From Desulfobacteraceae bacterium (lineage in GTDB: Bacteria; Desulfobacterota; Desulfobacteria; Desulfobacterales; BuS5), in contig DAOWMW010000057.1 of NCBI GenBank assembly GCA_030642865.1, positions 1-7,535 on the forward strand: 7,535 nt of DNA, written 5' to 3'. Positions 1-6,483 of this stretch are shown here, piece by piece. How positions within the stretch are numbered: position 1 is the first letter of the stretch; each line of letters starts with the position of its first letter. A program made the translations under genes and the position numbers. Below the pieces are notes generated by a model. The model was not told where the DNA came from. It made no database searches and was given only the letters and a program-made list of their open reading frames with translations.

Positions 1-126
1 CTTGGAGTTGCTGGCCTTTTTGATATGATCGCCGACGAAACAGTCGGGATTACAGAAGAGGAGATTCTCCCCTTTCTCCAGGAGAAAGGCCATCCAGCAC
101 TTTCCATGGATTCTCTGATCGGATAA
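1..126 (+). CDS. acsB: Probable acetyl-CoA synthase (CODH/ACS complex), C-terminal end only
   Basis: An open frame runs in from the left edge and gives 41 residues before a TAA at 124-126. Its readable core is FDMIADETVGITEEEILPFL followed by a short segment containing GHPAL. The pattern of an 'IADE' stretch, then an acidic helix, then a Gly-His-Pro near the chain end fits my recollection of the acetyl-CoA synthase C terminus (AcsB, CdhC in archaea). That enzyme makes acetyl-CoA from CO, CoA and the methyl group carried by the corrinoid protein. The position immediately before acsC and acsE on the same strand supports the call. The nickel-site (A-cluster) cysteines lie outside the window, so the catalytic part cannot be checked. 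It does not resemble the C terminus of the small corrinoid subunit AcsD. The assignment rests on a short tail plus context. Confidence 0.6.
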   Translation, partial: LGVAGLFDMIADETVGITEEEILPFLQEKGHPALSMDSLIG

Positions 127-135
127 AATTAATAC

Positions 136-165
136 CAGCAGGCAGTGGTAAAATCCTGCCTGTTG
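136..165 (+). other. 10-bp hairpin after the acsB stop
   Basis: Bases 136-145 pair with 156-165, leaving a 10-nt loop. The inner seven pairs (CAGGCAG with CTGCCTG) are perfect; the outer three include one G-U pair. It begins 9 nt after the acsB stop. What follows on the + strand is A-rich rather than T-rich, so this is not a canonical intrinsic terminator for the acs transcript. It is more likely an RNA stability or processing element at the 3' end of the acsB message. Confidence 0.5.
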
Positions 166-194
166 ACAAAAAAATATATAGATGTTCAGATAAT
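163..194 (+). promoter_or_regulatory. Candidate internal promoter ahead of acsC
   Basis: A perfect -35-like hexamer TTGACA lies at 163-168 and a -10-like GATAAT (5 of 6 to TATAAT) at 189-194. The spacer is 20 bp, longer than the usual 16-18, which weakens the call. It would give acsC and acsE their own transcript with a leader of about 95 nt carrying most of the long inverted repeat. The region is AT-rich, so a chance match is quite possible. Confidence 0.3.
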
Positions 195-281
195 GAATTT
201 CACTTTGGGAGGAAGGAAGTTGTATTGTATGATACTCCCACCACCGATACCGGAGTGAAATTATTTGGCTGAACATCTATA
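177..281 (+). repeat. Long imperfect inverted repeat between acsB and acsC
   Basis: The outer arms TATAGATGTTCAG (177-189) and CTGAACATCTATA (269-281) are perfectly complementary over 13 bp. After a 6-nt partly mismatched stretch on each side in the same register, a second 9-bp stem follows (196-204 with 254-262). Inside that, TGGGAG (206-211) can pair with CTCCCA (235-240). As RNA this folds into one long stem-loop ending 5 nt before the AAGGAG ribosome binding site of acsC (287-292). The arms are flanked by TA-rich sequence, so a small non-autonomous inverted-repeat element (MITE-like, TA target) is possible. The alternative is an mRNA stabilising or processing structure that sets acsC-acsE levels relative to acsB. 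The repeat structure is plain; its function is inference. Confidence 0.75.
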
Positions 282-298
282 GAACTAAGGAGATAAGT

Positions 299-1636
299 AT
301 GGCATTAACCGGTATTCAGATATTTAAACTTCTGCCCAAGACAAACTGTAAGGAATGTGGTGTTCCCACATGCCTTGCGTTTGCCATGAATTTAGCTTCG
401 GGCAAGGCAGAACTGGATAGTTGCCCCTATGTATCTGATGAAGCAAAAGAACAGTTGGCGGAGGCATCAGCTCCGCCAATCCGTCCGGTTGACATAGGAA
501 AAGGTGTACGTGCTGCCAAAACCGGTGGCGAAACTGTTCAATACAGGCATGAAAAAACATTTTTTAATCCTACTCTGCTTGCCGCAACACTCAGCTCTGA
601 TATTTCCCAGGCAGACCTGGAAGCAAAATTAAAAGTATGGAATGCTTTTCAGTATGAAAGGGTTGGGCTGAACCTGAGACCCGAGCTTGTTGCATTAAAA
701 GATGCAGGAGATAAAGCAGCTTTTGCCGACGTTGCAAAGACAATTGCTGAAAAATCCGAATTCAACCTTATACTGATGAGCGAGAATGCAGATACCATGA
801 AGGCCGGCATTGAAACAAGCGGTTTTAAAAGACCCCTTATCTATGCGGCAACAGATGCAAATGCAGATGATTTTGGAACCCTTGCAAAGGATAATGGCCT
901 CCCTCTTTGCGTTAAAGCTGAATCTGTTGAAGGTCTTGTCCCATTAACAGAAAAACTTGTAAAAATGGGATTAAAGGATCTTGTGCTGGATTCAGGGTCA
1001 AGGGAAATTAAACAGCTTCTTGAAGATCAGGTTGCAATCAGGCGTGCTGCTTTAAAATCAGGAAATAAGGCCCTTGGTTTTCCAACAATAACCTTCCCTT
1101 CTGAAATGGCGTCGAATCTTGATGTGGAAGCTCTTATTGCAGGAATGCTGGTGGCAAAATATGGCGGAATAGTAACCTTGTCTGATTTCACTGGCGAAAG
1201 TCTTTTCCCCCTTTTATTGGAACGTCTCAATATTTTCACAGATCCCCAAAGGCCCATGACTGTAACAGAAGGTATCTATGAAATAGGGAATCCCGATGAA
1301 AATTCACCAGTTCTTGTTACCACCAATTTTGCTTTAACCTATTTTATTGTTTCTGGAGAAATAGAGGGGAGCAAGGTTCCTGCCTGGCTTTTGATTAAAG
1401 ATTCTGAAGGCCTTTCAGTCATGACGGCATGGGCTGCAGGAAAATTTGCTGGTGATGATGTTGGGCTTTTTGTAAAGAAAAGCGGTATTTTGGATAAGAT
1501 CAAACATAATGAACTTATTATCCCGGGGTATGCCGCTGCAATAGCAGGTGATGTGGAAGAAGAGCTCCCGGACTGGAAAATTACTGTGGGTCCGAGAGAA
1601 GCAGCTCATATACCTGCATTTCTTAAAGCCCGCTAA
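299..1636 (+). CDS. acsC: Corrinoid iron-sulfur protein, large (gamma) subunit of the CODH/ACS pathway
   Basis: The product (445 residues) is the cytoplasmic methyl carrier of the Wood-Ljungdahl pathway. It accepts the methyl group from methyltetrahydrofolate through AcsE on a protein-bound cobamide and hands it to acetyl-CoA synthase. The N-terminal Fe4S4 domain has ligands C17, C20, C25 and C42 (C-x2-C-x4-C-x16-C, with NCKECGVPTC visible); this cluster reductively reactivates Co(II). A TIM-barrel region follows (about 70-320). The cobamide-binding C-terminal domain (about 325-445) includes ENSPVLVTTNFALTY and the closing IIPG and VGPREA motifs. From memory, the Moorella thermoacetica AcsC is nearly identical in length (about 446) and architecture. 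AAGGAG (287-292) sits 6 nt before the ATG and fixes the start. The partner small subunit acsD is not in the window and may lie upstream. The gap to acsE is only 21 nt, so the two are almost certainly co-transcribed. Confidence 0.96.
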   Translation: MALTGIQIFKLLPKTNCKECGVPTCLAFAMNLASGKAELDSCPYVSDEAKEQLAEASAPPIRPVDIGKGVRAAKTGGETVQYRHEKTFFNPTLLAATLSSDISQADLEAKLKVWNAFQYERVGLNLRPELVALKDAGDKAAFADVAKTIAEKSEFNLILMSENADTMKAGIETSGFKRPLIYAATDANADDFGTLAKDNGLPLCVKAESVEGLVPLTEKLVKMGLKDLVLDSGSREIKQLLEDQVAIRRAALKSGNKALGFPTITFPSEMASNLDVEALIAGMLVAKYGGIVTLSDFTGESLFPLLLERLNIFTDPQRPMTVTEGIYEIGNPDENSPVLVTTNFALTYFIVSGEIEGSKVPAWLLIKDSEGLSVMTAWAAGKFAGDDVGLFVKKSGILDKIKHNELIIPGYAAAIAGDVEEELPDWKITVGPREAAHIPAFLKAR

Positions 1637-1657
1637 TAAACAATTCATGGAGGATTA

Positions 1658-2548
1658 ATGTTACTTATAGGCGAAAGCTTAAATGTTATTTCAACAAAAA
1701 TAGGAAAGGCTTTTAAAGAGCGGGATCCAAAGCCTCTTCAGGAAGAGGCTCTTTTTCAGAAAAAACAGGGCATGGATTATATTGATATCAACCTGGGCCC
1801 TGCAAAAAAAGATGGCCATGAACTTATGCCGTGGGTGGTGGAAGTTGTTCAGGATGTTGTTCCTGATATTCCCCTTGCTTTGGATACATCAAACATTGAT
1901 GCCATTGAAGCCGCGCTTAAGGTTTATAAAGAGACCCCCCTGCCCCCTATTGTCAACTCCATTATGTGCAGACCCGAGCGCTACGAGAGAATGGTTCCCA
2001 TGGCAGCTGAATACAACGCTGATTTCATCGCATTAATGTGGGGTCCCGATGGTTTGCCCCGGGATGAGAATGAACGTGCTGCTCTTTGTGTGGAATTGCT
2101 CTATTTTGCCAATGAAGCAGGAATACCAAATGAAAAAATATGGGTAGATGGGATAGTCACTCCTGTTAACATTCAGCAGCCCCAGCTCATGAGCCTGATG
2201 ACATTCCAGTCAATGGTTGAGGATATGGCTCCGGGCGCCAAAAGCACCTGTGGATTGTCAAACATTTCAAATGGTCCTCCCACCCATCTGCGGCCGATTC
2301 TGAACCAGACATATATGGTTATGCTGCAGAAAAATGGTATGTATTCGGTTATTTCTGATCCTCTGGATGAGCAGCTTACAGATATAGCAAAGGGTAAACG
2401 TCAGGATATTGTTGATGTTATTTATTCAGTCATGGATGATAAGCCTGTGGATATGGCTTCATTGTCAGATGAATTACAGCAGTATGCAAAAACTACAAGC
2501 GTAATTCTTGGAAAAACTCTTTATTCTGATTCATGGCTTGAAGTATAA
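1658..2548 (+). CDS. acsE: Methyltetrahydrofolate:corrinoid iron-sulfur protein methyltransferase
   Basis: AcsE moves the N5-methyl group of methyltetrahydrofolate onto Co(I) of the AcsC/AcsD corrinoid protein, joining the folate (methyl) branch to acetyl-CoA synthesis. It is a TIM-barrel pterin-binding (DHPS-like) enzyme. Motifs visible in order are MLLIGESLN at the start, DINLGPA (43-49), LDTSN with D76, N100 in VNSI, D164 in WVDG, and N202 in GLSN. By alignment from memory these match Moorella D75, N96, D160 and N199, the folate-binding and protonation residues. The chain has 296 residues against about 262 in Moorella. The excess falls mainly at about 245-276, a hydrophilic helical segment inserted before the final TTSVILGKTLYSDS. 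GGAGG (1649-1653) lies 4 nt from the ATG, a short spacing. The gene follows acsC by 21 nt and is followed by a terminator, so it is the last gene of the operon. Confidence 0.95.
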   Translation: MLLIGESLNVISTKIGKAFKERDPKPLQEEALFQKKQGMDYIDINLGPAKKDGHELMPWVVEVVQDVVPDIPLALDTSNIDAIEAALKVYKETPLPPIVNSIMCRPERYERMVPMAAEYNADFIALMWGPDGLPRDENERAALCVELLYFANEAGIPNEKIWVDGIVTPVNIQQPQLMSLMTFQSMVEDMAPGAKSTCGLSNISNGPPTHLRPILNQTYMVMLQKNGMYSVISDPLDEQLTDIAKGKRQDIVDVIYSVMDDKPVDMASLSDELQQYAKTTSVILGKTLYSDSWLEV

Positions 2549-2586
2549 TTGAAGCTTAGGGCAGAATAATTGAAGCTTAGCACAGA
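2545..2586 (+). repeat. 21-bp tandem duplication spanning the acsE stop codon
   Basis: Two adjacent 21-bp units, 2545-2565 and 2566-2586, agree at 19 of 21 positions. Both begin ATAATTGAAGCTTAG. The first unit contains the acsE stop TAA (2546-2548). Because the unit is seven codons long, the second copy repeats the stop in the same frame. It looks like a recent slippage duplication, and the protein end is unaffected. Confidence 0.85.
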
Positions 2587-2592
2587 TTTATC

Positions 2593-2627
2593 AAAAAAAC
2601 CCTGTTTTTTTAAAGCGGGGTTTTTTT
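2593..2627. terminator. Bidirectional intrinsic terminator between acsE and the M48 protease gene
   Basis: AAAAAAACCC (2593-2602) pairs with GGGTTTTTTT (2618-2627). One G-U and one G-C pair extend the stem inward to 12 bp (2593-2604 with 2616-2627). A run of seven T follows the GC core on the + strand and, by symmetry, on the - strand, so the element can end both convergent transcripts. It overlaps the last bases of the - strand protease gene, whose stop codon is at 2626-2628. Confidence 0.88.
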
Positions 2628-4083
2628 ATTGAACAATTTTTATAAGTTGCCCCGACTTTGGCTCACCTTTTGGATACTGCTGATTAAGAAGACGCAGGTA
2701 TGATTCTGCATCCACTGGAATGGGAGATTTTTTAGCGAGTATTTTGTAGTTTGTTTTTGATGCATGTATAAGTTTAATCCTCAAGGGTTCTGCCAGTTTT
2801 TTTTCATTTTTCGATAATGGATGAAAACTTAGCCCGGTTTCCAAGATTTTTTTGTCGATCTCTATTTGCATATGAATATCTTTTGCGATTCCTGCTAAAA
2901 GATATGCTCTGTTCTTAAAAAATATTAAACAGACCCTTGCAAAACGGTTTCCGCTGGAGCCCTTTATCTCTGCCAGGCCAGTATATCCTTTCAGGTTATG
3001 GGGACTGATTTCTTTGCCATGGCGCAGATTTTTGAAGCCAAGCTTGTGAGTTAAAAATTCTTTGCACGTAATACGCTCATTAATATCATGAACTGTCAGC
3101 CTGATCAGGGCTGTTTTTCCCGGGGTAAAAGCTTCGATGCTGCTGGAACCGTTTTTTAATGACCAGCCCCCAGGGAAAAAAACGGCAAACTCCAAAGGTC
3201 CATGATAAATTCGGCTCCCCCTCCGTATCCCCTCTGAAACTTTGTCTCCAAAGACTAATCCTGAAAGGATTTGGGGAAAAGAGTCTATTTTGATCTTATT
3301 CCTTTTTTTTAATGGTGTCACAGAATCAATGATATGCCTGATGCGTGTATCAGTATCAGGATGGGAGGCAAATAGTCCCCGGTAAGCAGGGGCTTTTTCT
3401 CCCTGGGACATGGCTGCTTTCTGGTTGAAATCGGCATGGTTTTTCAAAATCTTTAAGACTTTCATGATACCCATGGGCTCATAACCTGCTCTTGCGAGAT
3501 ATTCCGCTGAGAGTGCGTCGGCCTCCAGTTCATGCTCCCTGCTGTATTTGCTTAGCAGGATCCCTTCCAGCATTCCATAGGCATCAGTGGCGGCTTTATT
3601 GCGCAGTTCTGGAAAAAATATCTGTCCAGCGGCCAGCCCTATATTTGCCACAGTGGCGGCGGTCTGCTGCTGGACCCCGTGGCGGGCTGTAACATGGCCG
3701 AGTTCATGCCCCAGGACTGCTGCAAGTTCATCTTCGGTATTGAAATAAGCCAGCAAGCCCCTGTTAATATATATATAACCTCCAGGGAGTGCAAATGCAT
3801 TAACATCTGCGGAGTCTAAAACTGTGAATCTGTAAATAAGATTCGATCTGTGGGAGGAGGAGGCCAGCCGGTTCCCGACTTTTGTAACATATTCCTGGAG
3901 CGCTGGATTATCATATTTCCCGAATTTTTTTAGAATTTCGGGATGATATTTTTTCCCCATGGAAATTTCCCTTGATTCATTCATGAGGACAAAATCGCGC
4001 TTTCCACTTACAGGATTTATTGCGCAACTGGTCATCAGCAGAAAGAAGAAAAGGGAAAATATATAAATTGCTGGTTTTTTCAT
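2626..4083 (-). CDS. M48-family zinc metalloprotease, predicted lipoprotein
   Basis: The 485-residue product starts with a lipoprotein signal peptide: MKK, a hydrophobic stretch to about residue 17, then a lipobox-like MTSC with C20. It is therefore predicted to be exported and lipid-anchored, probably facing the periplasm. The peptidase M48 domain (about 35-250) has the zinc site H126-E-L-G-H130, the third ligand E185 in the EHELEAD stretch, and the conserved FASHPDT (238-244). This matches the LoiP/BepA/YcaL group that degrades misfolded outer-membrane proteins. The C-terminal 230 or so residues are not obviously TPR repeats, unlike BepA, and end in a YLRLLNQQYPKGEP segment. I do not recognise a named domain there. 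I see no Shine-Dalgarno sequence before the ATG, but this start gives a good signal peptide, so it is preferred. The gene appears to be a single-gene unit convergent with the acs operon and has no evident metabolic tie to its neighbours. Confidence 0.9.
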   Translation of the reverse strand: MKKPAIYIFSLFFFLLMTSCAINPVSGKRDFVLMNESREISMGKKYHPEILKKFGKYDNPALQEYVTKVGNRLASSSHRSNLIYRFTVLDSADVNAFALPGGYIYINRGLLAYFNTEDELAAVLGHELGHVTARHGVQQQTAATVANIGLAAGQIFFPELRNKAATDAYGMLEGILLSKYSREHELEADALSAEYLARAGYEPMGIMKVLKILKNHADFNQKAAMSQGEKAPAYRGLFASHPDTDTRIRHIIDSVTPLKKRNKIKIDSFPQILSGLVFGDKVSEGIRRGSRIYHGPLEFAVFFPGGWSLKNGSSSIEAFTPGKTALIRLTVHDINERITCKEFLTHKLGFKNLRHGKEISPHNLKGYTGLAEIKGSSGNRFARVCLIFFKNRAYLLAGIAKDIHMQIEIDKKILETGLSFHPLSKNEKKLAEPLRIKLIHASKTNYKILAKKSPIPVDAESYLRLLNQQYPKGEPKSGQLIKIVQ

Positions 4084-4328
4084 ATTATGATTTTAATGGT
4101 GCCCGTCTCAGTGGTGTTCTGCTAGGGAATTGCAAGAAACAATTAAACTTCTTTTTCGCAGGATTCTAACCGGACACTAATGTGTCTGTCTGTAAATAAG
4201 TGGGTAATCACCCTGTATTTATGGATAAAGACAGGGCGGATATGGAATCCGCTCCTACCTTTGTTTTACATTGCGACATGTCCTGACTTGGGTTGCGGGC
4301 AAAGACCGCCGTAGGCATATTAAAATAA
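4084..4328. other. Non-coding spacer rich in short palindromes
   Basis: This gap separates the stop of the acyl-CoA ligase gene from the start of the M48 protease gene, both on the - strand. I see no convincing open frame or RNA gene. It carries a series of small dyads: GACAC/GTGTC (4173-4177 with 4182-4186), GGGT/ACCC (4202-4205 with 4210-4213), the double hairpin at 4211-4252, and GACATGTC (4275-4282). None is followed by a proper T run, so there is no clear terminator for the ligase gene. The promoter of the protease gene must lie here unless the gene is read through from the ligase, but I cannot place it. Confidence 0.7.
4211..4252. repeat. REP-like pair of adjacent hairpins
   Basis: The first hairpin pairs CCCTGT (4211-4216) with ACAGGG (4231-4236), then after one mismatch TTTA with TAAA, around a TGGA loop. 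The second pairs GCGGAT (4236-4241) with ATCCGC (4247-4252) around a 5-nt loop. Read on the - strand, the second hairpin is introduced by GTAGGAGCGGATTCC, which strongly recalls the GTAGGAGCG-headed REP elements known from Pseudomonas and other proteobacteria. Copy number elsewhere in the genome cannot be seen here, so calling it a dispersed repeat is inference. Confidence 0.5.
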
Positions 4329-5981
4329 TTAATGAAGTTGTTCTAAAATTTTTTTACGCAGAATAGTCTTAATTATTTTCCCCACGGAATTTCTTGGAAT
4401 TGCATCCAACTGTTCAACTCGCTCAGGATGCTTGTACCTTGCCACACCTTTTTCAAAAAGGAGGGTGGCAATCTCCGGCAGGGAGACAGGTTTACCGTTT
4501 TTTGTCACAATCCAGGCACAGACTTTTTCCCCCAGGAGATCGTCCGGCATTCCTGTTACTGCTGCATCCAGGATTCCTGGATGCTCCAAAAGGTAATTTT
4601 CAATCTCCTGGGAGCTTATATTATACCCCCCTCGTATTATAATATCCTTACTCCTTTCAAAAAAAGAGAGCAAATTATTTTTTTTTATCTCAAACTGGTC
4701 CCCTGTTTTTAAAAATCCGTCCTTTGTAAACCCCCTGTTTGTTATTTCATGATTCCGAAAATAGGATGGAATTACTCCAGGCCCTTTATATACAAGCTCC
4801 CCCACATCCCCTGTATTGGTCAGACTATTTCCTGCTTCATCTATTATCTTTGTCTCTACAAATCCGGCTCCCCTTGATTTCCATTTTACACCTTCTTTTC
4901 CAAAATGGGGGAAATGATCAACCCTTAAATTTATATCAGGGATATCTTTAATCCCAGAGACTATGCCTGCTCCTTCATTTTGTCCCCATACATTTCCTAT
5001 TTCAATATTCCAGCGTCTTTTAAATTCTTTTAATACCCATAAAGATGGCGGAGCCGAACCTGTGGAGATGGAGCGTACAGAGCTCAAATCGAGGCTGTCA
5101 ACCAGGGGATGCTTGGCGATAATATTTAGTATTGCAGGTACAAGGAGCATGTAATTAACTTTTTCTTCAATCACCTGTTGGATAAAAAGTTCCGGATTAA
5201 AGGGATGATGAATAACCAGACACCCGCCAAGTAGAAGCCAGGGTAAAAAAATTGTCCCCACGGAGGCCATATTAACCAGGGGACCCGTAACTATCAGCCT
5301 GTCACCCGGAGTTACCCCTGTAGCCTCCTGAAGGGTCGATATCCCCATCCAGTTATTATGGCTCAGAGGACAACCTTTTGGCCTGGCCTCTGTGCCTGAT
5401 GTCCAGCATATTGTAAAAATATCATTCGGGTTAATATCGATATCATCCAATATACCTGTAACATCTCCTTTGCTCATTTTTCTGATTTCTTCATGGGTTA
5501 TTACATGCTTTAGATCCGGGGAGGCTAATTGAAGGTTTTCCCCCATTTCTCTGTGTTTGAACCGATTAAATTCTTCAACAGTTATAAATGCCTTTGCCTT
5601 TGTAATTTCGGCTATATAAGAAAGCTCTGCTTCCCTTAAAAGGACAGGAACAGGAGAAATAATAGCCCCTGCTCTGGAAATGGCAAGATAGAGCATTCCC
5701 AACTCCCAGCAGTTGGGGAGTTGAACCATTATAATATCATCCTTTTTAATACCTTTTTTTAATAATCCTTCGGCAAGTGCATCCACAGATCTGTCCAGCT
5801 CTTTATAGGTAAGCCTTTCAGGGGCGAAGCCTGTGAGTTCCTGTTTATTTAAAGGATCGATTATACATATTTGATCCGGCTTTGTGTTAACATGCTCTTT
5901 AAATATATTAATCAGGTTCTTTTTGCCCCAGATGCCCATTTTTTCATACTTGTTCATATCTTTTTTAGAAGCCAAGATCAT
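4329..5981 (-). CDS. AMP-forming acyl-CoA ligase (ANL superfamily)
   Basis: The 550-residue cytoplasmic enzyme should activate a carboxylic acid with ATP to an acyl-adenylate and then to the CoA thioester. Core motifs in order are the P-loop TSGTEARPKG (194-203), WGQNEG (332-337, the GxxE motif), TGD (426-428), the hinge and C-domain start ERSKDIIIRGGYNISSQEIE (442-461), and PRNSVGK with catalytic K535. All expected parts are present and the length is normal. The QLPNCWELG region and REAELSYI resemble the aryl/alicyclic acid ligases (DhbE/EntE-like, AliA-like) more than acetyl-CoA synthetase. The substrate cannot be read from the sequence. AAGGAG (5987-5992) is 5 nt before the ATG, supporting this start over the internal ATG at codon 9. 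The start overlaps the rhodanese-gene stop by 1 nt, so translation is probably coupled. A possible functional link to the nearby acyl-CoA mutase is inference. Confidence 0.9.
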   Translation of the reverse strand: MILASKKDMNKYEKMGIWGKKNLINIFKEHVNTKPDQICIIDPLNKQELTGFAPERLTYKELDRSVDALAEGLLKKGIKKDDIIMVQLPNCWELGMLYLAISRAGAIISPVPVLLREAELSYIAEITKAKAFITVEEFNRFKHREMGENLQLASPDLKHVITHEEIRKMSKGDVTGILDDIDINPNDIFTICWTSGTEARPKGCPLSHNNWMGISTLQEATGVTPGDRLIVTGPLVNMASVGTIFLPWLLLGGCLVIHHPFNPELFIQQVIEEKVNYMLLVPAILNIIAKHPLVDSLDLSSVRSISTGSAPPSLWVLKEFKRRWNIEIGNVWGQNEGAGIVSGIKDIPDINLRVDHFPHFGKEGVKWKSRGAGFVETKIIDEAGNSLTNTGDVGELVYKGPGVIPSYFRNHEITNRGFTKDGFLKTGDQFEIKKNNLLSFFERSKDIIIRGGYNISSQEIENYLLEHPGILDAAVTGMPDDLLGEKVCAWIVTKNGKPVSLPEIATLLFEKGVARYKHPERVEQLDAIPRNSVGKIIKTILRKKILEQLH

Positions 5982-5992
5982 TATTTCTCCTT
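5979..5992 (-). promoter_or_regulatory. Ribosome binding site and 1-nt stop/start overlap for the ligase gene
   Basis: On the - strand AAGGAG (5987-5992) lies inside the last codons of the rhodanese gene. It is followed by TAATG, in which the final A of the rhodanese stop TAA is also the A of the ligase ATG. This decides the ligase start and implies coupled translation of the two genes. Confidence 0.85.
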
Positions 5993-6466
5993 AAACGCTT
6001 TTTTCCAGCGACTCCATCCGTCTTCCATATAAAATACATTTTCATATCCCGCAAAGCAAAATTTGTCAGCCAGATTTTTGGCAAGATCGCATTGATCACC
6101 ATCACAATAGGTTATGACTATTGTTTCCAGGTCATTTTGAAGTAAAAAAATTTCTATCCGTTCTTCAAAATCTTTTTCGTAAAAAGTCAGAGCCCCGGGA
6201 ATATGGCCCTTTCCGAAAATAGCTGCTGATCTTGCGTCAAGAAGAATTCCTTTTTTATTTTTAAGTATCAGAAGGGCTTTTGCGACAGATATTTCAGATG
6301 CGCCTTCTTTTTTGTGTTCATTTATTTTGGTGGCTGGGAAAAAAGATATACTGTTCGGTCTTATCTGATTGAGTAAAATCGCGATGAAAAAAGAGAGAAA
6401 AATAATTGCTGCCACTTCACTGAATGTCTGGTTAAAGTTCTTTTTGTTATTTGTGTATATCTTCAT
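5981..6466 (-). CDS. Membrane-anchored rhodanese-domain protein
   Basis: The 161-residue product has a basic N terminus, one predicted membrane segment (about 18-33, VAAIIFLSFFIAILLN) and a single rhodanese domain (about 55-160). By the positive-inside rule the domain should face the periplasm. Rhodanese signatures visible are LLDAR (75-79), GHIPGA (87-92), the active-site loop YCDGDQC with candidate sulfur-carrying C121 and a second cysteine at C126, and the closing YMEDGWSRWKKA. Proteins with this CDGxxC-type loop are, from memory, common in Desulfobacterota, but their substrates are mostly unknown. A role in sulfane-sulfur transfer or in redox chemistry through the C121/C126 pair is inference. 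No clear Shine-Dalgarno precedes the ATG. It is the first gene of a two-gene unit with the acyl-CoA ligase, an unusual pairing. Confidence 0.85.
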   Translation of the reverse strand: MKIYTNNKKNFNQTFSEVAAIIFLSFFIAILLNQIRPNSISFFPATKINEHKKEGASEISVAKALLILKNKKGILLDARSAAIFGKGHIPGALTFYEKDFEERIEIFLLQNDLETIVITYCDGDQCDLAKNLADKFCFAGYENVFYMEDGWSRWKKAFKEK

Positions 6467-6483
6467 TGATTAATACCAAAATA

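Noticed and set aside
136..175. Hairpin after acsB as an intrinsic terminator
   Set aside because: The stem is followed by an A-rich, not T-rich, stretch on the + strand, and the acs genes continue directly downstream.
177..281. Riboswitch (for example a cobalamin riboswitch) ahead of acsC
   Set aside because: The element is a single long hairpin and lacks the multi-branched structure and recognisable B12-box sequence of a cobalamin riboswitch.
1782..2036. 84-codon + strand frame inside acsE
   Set aside because: It lies entirely within acsE in another frame; acsE has all its family motifs, and the overlapping product resembles nothing known.
3492..3692. 66-codon + strand frame opposite the M48 protease
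   Set aside because: Antisense shadow over the HEXXH-encoding part of the protease gene.
4084..4328. CRISPR array or tRNA gene in the palindrome-rich spacer
   Set aside because: There are no regularly spaced direct repeats and no cloverleaf or CCA-ended acceptor stem; the dyads differ from one another.
4394..5154. Several + strand open frames opposite the acyl-CoA ligase gene
   Set aside because: They are antisense shadows of a well-supported coding frame and have low-complexity, non-protein-like composition.
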